Assembly: GCF_003346715.1 (NCBI RefSeq)
Contig: NZ_QQPQ01000008.1
Coordinates: forward strand, 62,001 to 126,000
Direction: 5' to 3'
Source of the DNA: Oceanispirochaeta sp. M1
Lineage (GTDB): Bacteria; Spirochaetota; Spirochaetia; DSM-2461
DNA length: 64,000 bases
The translations under genes were made by a program, and so were the position numbers. The number at the start of each line of letters is the position of its first letter. Positions within the stretch are counted from its first letter, which is position 1. Positions 62,643-64,000 of this stretch are shown here, one piece after another. The notes under the pieces were generated by a model. That model was not told the origin of the DNA and made no database searches. It saw only the letters and a list, made by a program, of their open reading frames with translations.

Positions 62643-63806
62643 ATGTTTGTAAACAGTTTACATAAATACATAGAAACTCTGGAGAATAAATTGTCAGGTA
62701 ATAATGAAGAATGGATGATGGATGCTTTTAGTAAAGACAACATCCGGGCTGTAGATGCAAAGTTCGAAGCACAGAAGATTGCGTTTGGTCCTTTTGCTTT
62801 TGAAGCAGCAAGGTGCATGATAAATTTTGGTATTCTTGATGAGATTTTTAAAGCCGGAGATGACGGTATCTCCAAGGTGGATCTGTTGGAAACTCTCTCT
62901 CTTGAATCATATACATTTGATGTACTTATTGAGATGGGTTTAAGCATGAATGTTATTAAGATAGTCAAAGACAGTGATCCCACTCTTTACTATCTGGGTA
63001 AAACAGGATTTTTTCTGATCCATGATGATATGACCAGGGCTAATATGGATTTTATGCACCATGTCTGTTATGAGGGGAATTTCTTTCTGGAAGAAGCCCT
63101 GCAGAAGGGGGCTCCATCAGGTCTGAAAGTTTTCGGAGACTGGCCTACTGTTTATGAAGGTCTCTCATCACTTCCGGATGATGCTAAAGAGAGCTGGTTC
63201 CGCTTTGATCACTACTACTCCGACACTGCCTTCCCATCGGCCCTGAAACATGTTTTTCAAAAACAATATAAGCATCTTCTTGATATTGGAGGAAATACTG
63301 CAAAGTGGTCTTTTGCCTGTATGAACTATGATCCTCAGGTCAAGGTCACAATCGTTGATCTCCCGGGACAGGCCGCTGTAGCTCTGAAAAGAATAGCTGA
63401 TGCCGGATTCTCTGAAAGAATTTCTATACATGAGGCCGATATTTTAAAAGAGAATACGACTCTGCCCCAGGGCTGTGATGCTGTATGGATGAGTCAGTTT
63501 CTTGACTGTTTCTCTCTGGAACAGGTCACAGGTATCCTGGATAAAGTGCATAACGCTATAGATGATAATTGTGATGTTTTTGTTATGGAACCTCTTTGGG
63601 ATAAGCAGCGTTTTCCTGCTGCTTCATACTCACTGCATGCTACAAGTCTCTATTTTACATCCATTGCAAATGGCAACAGTAAAATGTACGGCTTTGATGA
63701 GCTTGTCCTGGCTATTGAAAAAGCAGGGTTTAAATTAGCAGATGCTGACCATCGTATCGGACCTAATGATTACTCCATACTGAAATTCAGAAAGTCCGGC
63801 ATCTAG
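62643..63806 (+). CDS. SAM-dependent methyltransferase (winged-helix N-terminus)
   Basis: 387 aa. An N-terminal dimerisation/winged helix domain (about 30-160, FEAARCMINFGILDEIFKAGDDGISKVDLLETL) precedes a class I methyltransferase (LLDIGGNTAKWSFACM near 213, VTIVDLPGQ near 234, DAVWMSQFLDCFSLEQV near 280). This layout is seen in small-molecule O-methyltransferases and in enzymes of aryl polyene clusters. The next gene, 1 base later, is a ketosynthase-like protein, which supports the latter. The start has no clear ribosome site, so it may lie further in. Confidence 0.82.
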   Translation: MFVNSLHKYIETLENKLSGNNEEWMMDAFSKDNIRAVDAKFEAQKIAFGPFAFEAARCMINFGILDEIFKAGDDGISKVDLLETLSLESYTFDVLIEMGLSMNVIKIVKDSDPTLYYLGKTGFFLIHDDMTRANMDFMHHVCYEGNFFLEEALQKGAPSGLKVFGDWPTVYEGLSSLPDDAKESWFRFDHYYSDTAFPSALKHVFQKQYKHLLDIGGNTAKWSFACMNYDPQVKVTIVDLPGQAAVALKRIADAGFSERISIHEADILKENTTLPQGCDAVWMSQFLDCFSLEQVTGILDKVHNAIDDNCDVFVMEPLWDKQRFPAASYSLHATSLYFTSIANGNSKMYGFDELVLAIEKAGFKLADADHRIGPNDYSILKFRKSGI

Positions 63807-63807
63807 T

Positions 63808-64000
63808 ATGTCTTTACTCGAAATTCACGACTGGCATGCATGGGCTCCAGGGATGGACAGTTCTGAGAAATGGCTGGATTGGGCAGAAAGCTCCACTACA
63901 TCAGAGTTGGGGGATGTTCCGGAGTCGGCAGCGACAGTTCCGTCTCTTTCCCATCTTCCACCGATCTCCAGACGAAGACTTAGTCAGTTGAGTAAGATGG
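63808..64000 (+). CDS. Beta-ketoacyl synthase-like protein (partial, C-terminus beyond window)
   Basis: 64 codons are visible. The stretch WHAWAPGMDSSEKWLDW and then LSHLPPISRRRLSQLSKM follow the N-terminus of the ketosynthase-like/chain-length-factor proteins (Ketoacyl-synt_2 type) of aryl polyene clusters, with its LPP-x-x-RRRLSxLS motif. Starts 1 base past the methyltransferase stop, so coupled. The catalytic part lies outside the window. Confidence 0.75.
   Translation, partial: MSLLEIHDWHAWAPGMDSSEKWLDWAESSTTSELGDVPESAATVPSLSHLPPISRRRLSQLSKM

Noticed and set aside
62579-62983. N-terminal extension of the small lipoprotein to 273 aa
   Set aside because: The part upstream of 62578 lies antisense to the methyltransferase gene; a signal peptide and ribosome site place the start at 62578.
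1-64000. CRISPR arrays, insertion sequences, prophage, tRNA or rRNA genes
   Set aside because: No repeat-spacer pattern, transposase, integrase, tRNA cloverleaf or rRNA stretch was seen in reading both strands; a covariance-model search would be the decisive check for small RNAs.

Overview
This 64 kb window looks like chromosomal DNA of a free-living, fermentative, anaerobic spirochaete (Spirochaetales, Spirochaeta/Oceanispirochaeta-like). That placement is an inference. It rests on a cyclic-nucleotide-gated channel of the SthK type, several spirochaete-style envelope proteins (FecR-domain proteins, LPP20/DUF4384 proteins, beta-barrels), a large DUF5312-like protein, a decarboxylating Na+ pump and an NAD(H)-linked [FeFe] hydrogenase operon, together with moderate GC. 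I see no rRNA, tRNA, insertion sequence, phage or CRISPR array. Coding density is high, and almost every gap between operons holds a recognisable terminator, promoter or operator.

Layout. 1-8.4 kb: partial NAD synthetase, a homocitrate-synthase-like gene behind a sigma-54 promoter, a lytic transglycosylase lipoprotein, UppP and an FtsK translocase with a VDE repeat. 8.5-13.8 kb: a MarR/MATE pair with a palindromic operator, an acidic-tailed lipoprotein, a cyclic-nucleotide-gated K+ channel, a Nudix hydrolase and a small membrane protein. 14-17.3 kb: oxaloacetate decarboxylase Na+ pump operon (gamma-alpha-beta). 17.5-23.6 kb: a beta-barrel protein and a CHASE2 adenylate cyclase, divergent from an operon of a secreted protein, a beta-barrel and a FecR protein. 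23.6-32.1 kb: two M16 proteases, a DUF2147 protein and a chemoreceptor. 32.2-43.1 kb: IlvC, a BamA-like protein, an orphan MalK/UgpC-type ATPase, a solute-binding-like lipoprotein, a radical SAM protein, a QueG-like protein, spirochaete hypotheticals and YchF. 43.2-48.1 kb: tandem FecR paralogues with matching promoters, and LPP20 and DUF4384 proteins. 48.1-56 kb: Rex with signalling-type genes (CBS-ATPase fusion, DRTGG, PHP) on one strand and the hydrogenase operon on the other, with a Rex operator between. 56-64 kb: orphan histidine kinase, nitroreductase, a DsbD-like fusion and a thioredoxin-like lipoprotein, TetR, an unknown TIM-barrel-like protein, a small lipoprotein, a methyltransferase and the start of a ketosynthase-like gene that may open an aryl-polyene-type cluster.

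How it fits together. The metabolic genes fit a sodium-dependent fermenter: the Oad pump turns decarboxylation into a Na+ gradient, and the multi-subunit hydrogenase disposes of NADH/ferredoxin electrons under control of the NADH/NAD+ sensor Rex. A cAMP pathway is suggested by the periplasm-facing CHASE2 cyclase and the cyclic-nucleotide-gated channel 5 kb away. The two least described parts are the CHASE2-cyclase/beta-barrel/FecR locus and the set of CBS, DRTGG, PHP and GHKL-ATPase proteins around the hydrogenase.
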